A DNA stretch of 6,113 nt from an uncultured Archangium sp. Lineage in GTDB: Bacteria > Myxococcota > Myxococcia > Myxococcales > Myxococcaceae. The stretch is from assembly GCA_937875615.1 (NCBI GenBank), contig CALNBU010000592.1:1-6113 (forward strand), read 5' to 3'. Below, one piece after another: positions 5,395 to 6,113 of the stretch; within the stretch, counting starts at the first letter, position 1; every line of letters starts with the position of its first letter. Under the pieces are notes generated by a model. The model had not been told where the DNA came from and made no database searches. It was given only the letters and a program-made list of their open reading frames with translations. Both the position numbers and the translations under genes were made by a program.

Positions 5395-6113
5395 GTGGCC
5401 ACCCTTCCCTCGTCTCTCGACGCCGTCACCGTCTACCGCGAAGGGGCGCTCTGCCGGCGCCTCGCGCGGCTCGAGCCCAGCGGCTCCCGGGAATGCCTCT
5501 TCGGCGGGCTCCCGCTCTCCCTGGAGCCCGGCTCGCTCCGGGCCTTCGTGCTGACCGGCCCCGGCAAGGTGGTCGATGTCCGCGCCCAGTTCGACGTGCA
5601 GCAGCTCGAGGAGGTCGACGTGCCCGCCGAGCACACCGCCGCCGACGCCGCCCGGGCCAGGGTCGGCGTGCTGGAGCTGCGGTTGGCTCGCCTCGAACAG
5701 GAGCTCGGGGAGCTGCACGAACTGACGCCGCTGTACGTCGAGCGTCGGCGCGGCGCCCCACCGCGTCCGGCGCACCTCGACGCCGCGCTCGCGCTGGGCG
5801 CCTTCCGGGAGGCCGAGCAGGCCACCCGACTCGAACAACGGCGCGCGCTGCAGGAGACGCTGGCCGACGCGCGACGGGAGCTGGCGCTGCGCGAACAACG
5901 CCTCCGGGAGGCGTCGACGGCGGTGCGCGCGGAGCGGGCCCGGGTGTGGCGCGTCGCCCGGGTGACGTTGGACCAACCGCCCGCCGGGGCGCTGACGCTG
6001 GCGCTGGAGTACCGGGTGCCGGGCGCGCGCTGGGCTCCCAACTACACGCTGCGGCTAGACCGGGGGCTGACGCGGGGCGCGCTGCAGCTCCGCGCGTCGA
6101 TCGCGCAGAACAC
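5395..6113 (+). CDS. DUF4140/DUF4139 domain protein, mucoidy inhibitor A (MuiA) family, 3' end outside window
   Basis: The first 239 codons are present, open to the window edge. Residues about 8-75 match the DUF4140 N-terminal domain: D-A-V-T-V-Y-R-E-G-A (9-18), then an Arg pair, then FGGLPLSLEPGSL. Two charged helical stretches at about 80-112 and 136-185 (LRLARLEQELGEL; REAEQATRLEQRR) should pair as an antiparallel coiled coil. The DUF4139 domain then opens with EYRVPGARWAPNYTLRL (205-221, Trp213), where the family has Y-x-V-x-G-A-x-W-x-P-x-Y. It breaks off at IAQN, just where family members continue with T-G-E-D-W. No signal peptide is visible, so this copy is probably cytoplasmic, whereas some family members are exported. 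The biochemical function of the family is not established; the 'mucoidy inhibitor' name is historical. It has its own ribosome site and a 127-nt leader, so it is probably transcribed separately from the upstream operon. Confidence 0.93.
   Translation, partial: MATLPSSLDAVTVYREGALCRRLARLEPSGSRECLFGGLPLSLEPGSLRAFVLTGPGKVVDVRAQFDVQQLEEVDVPAEHTAADAARARVGVLELRLARLEQELGELHELTPLYVERRRGAPPRPAHLDAALALGAFREAEQATRLEQRRALQETLADARRELALREQRLREASTAVRAERARVWRVARVTLDQPPAGALTLALEYRVPGARWAPNYTLRLDRGLTRGALQLRASIAQN

Noticed and set aside
5291..5554. Open frame of 87 codons across the intergenic gap
   Set aside because: It has no ribosome site and overlaps, in another frame, the well-supported DUF4140 N-terminus; its Ser/Pro/Arg-rich translation is typical of out-of-frame reading.

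Overview
This is a GC-rich window (about 70% G+C by eye) with codons ending strongly in G or C. Gene content points to a myxobacterium (Myxococcota, probably suborder Cystobacterineae): a sigma-54 activator with an FHA domain, lipoproteins with Cys-rich N-termini and beta-sandwich repeats, and densely overlapping genes. This assignment is inference from style and domain content, not a database match.

All genes lie on the + strand. Positions 1-5267 look like one transcription unit. It contains the tail of an unidentified gene (1-105); a secreted or membrane-anchored TPR/coiled-coil protein (102-1124, 4-base GTGA overlap); an FHA-GAF-AAA+-Fis sigma-54 enhancer-binding protein (1144-3015, 19-nt gap); a small lipoprotein with an Ig-like fold (3019-3603, 3-nt gap); and a larger lipoprotein built of carboxypeptidase-regulatory-like/CNA-B-like repeats (3600-5267, ATGA overlap). 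A 127-nt non-coding gap follows. It is poorer in G+C and holds a strong palindrome (5305-5331). A second unit then begins with a DUF4140/DUF4139 ('mucoidy inhibitor A family') protein at 5395 that runs off the right edge.

The most interesting point is the layout. A one-component sigma-54 activator has intact ATPase and sigma-54-contact motifs but an FHA domain lacking the usual Ser/His phosphopeptide-binding signature. It is tightly coupled to three predicted envelope proteins of unknown function. A plausible but unproven reading is an envelope-linked regulatory module in which the exported proteins sense or build something at the cell surface and the activator adjusts transcription. No mobile element, CRISPR array, tRNA or rRNA was seen. 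No convincing -24/-12 promoter was found inside the window.
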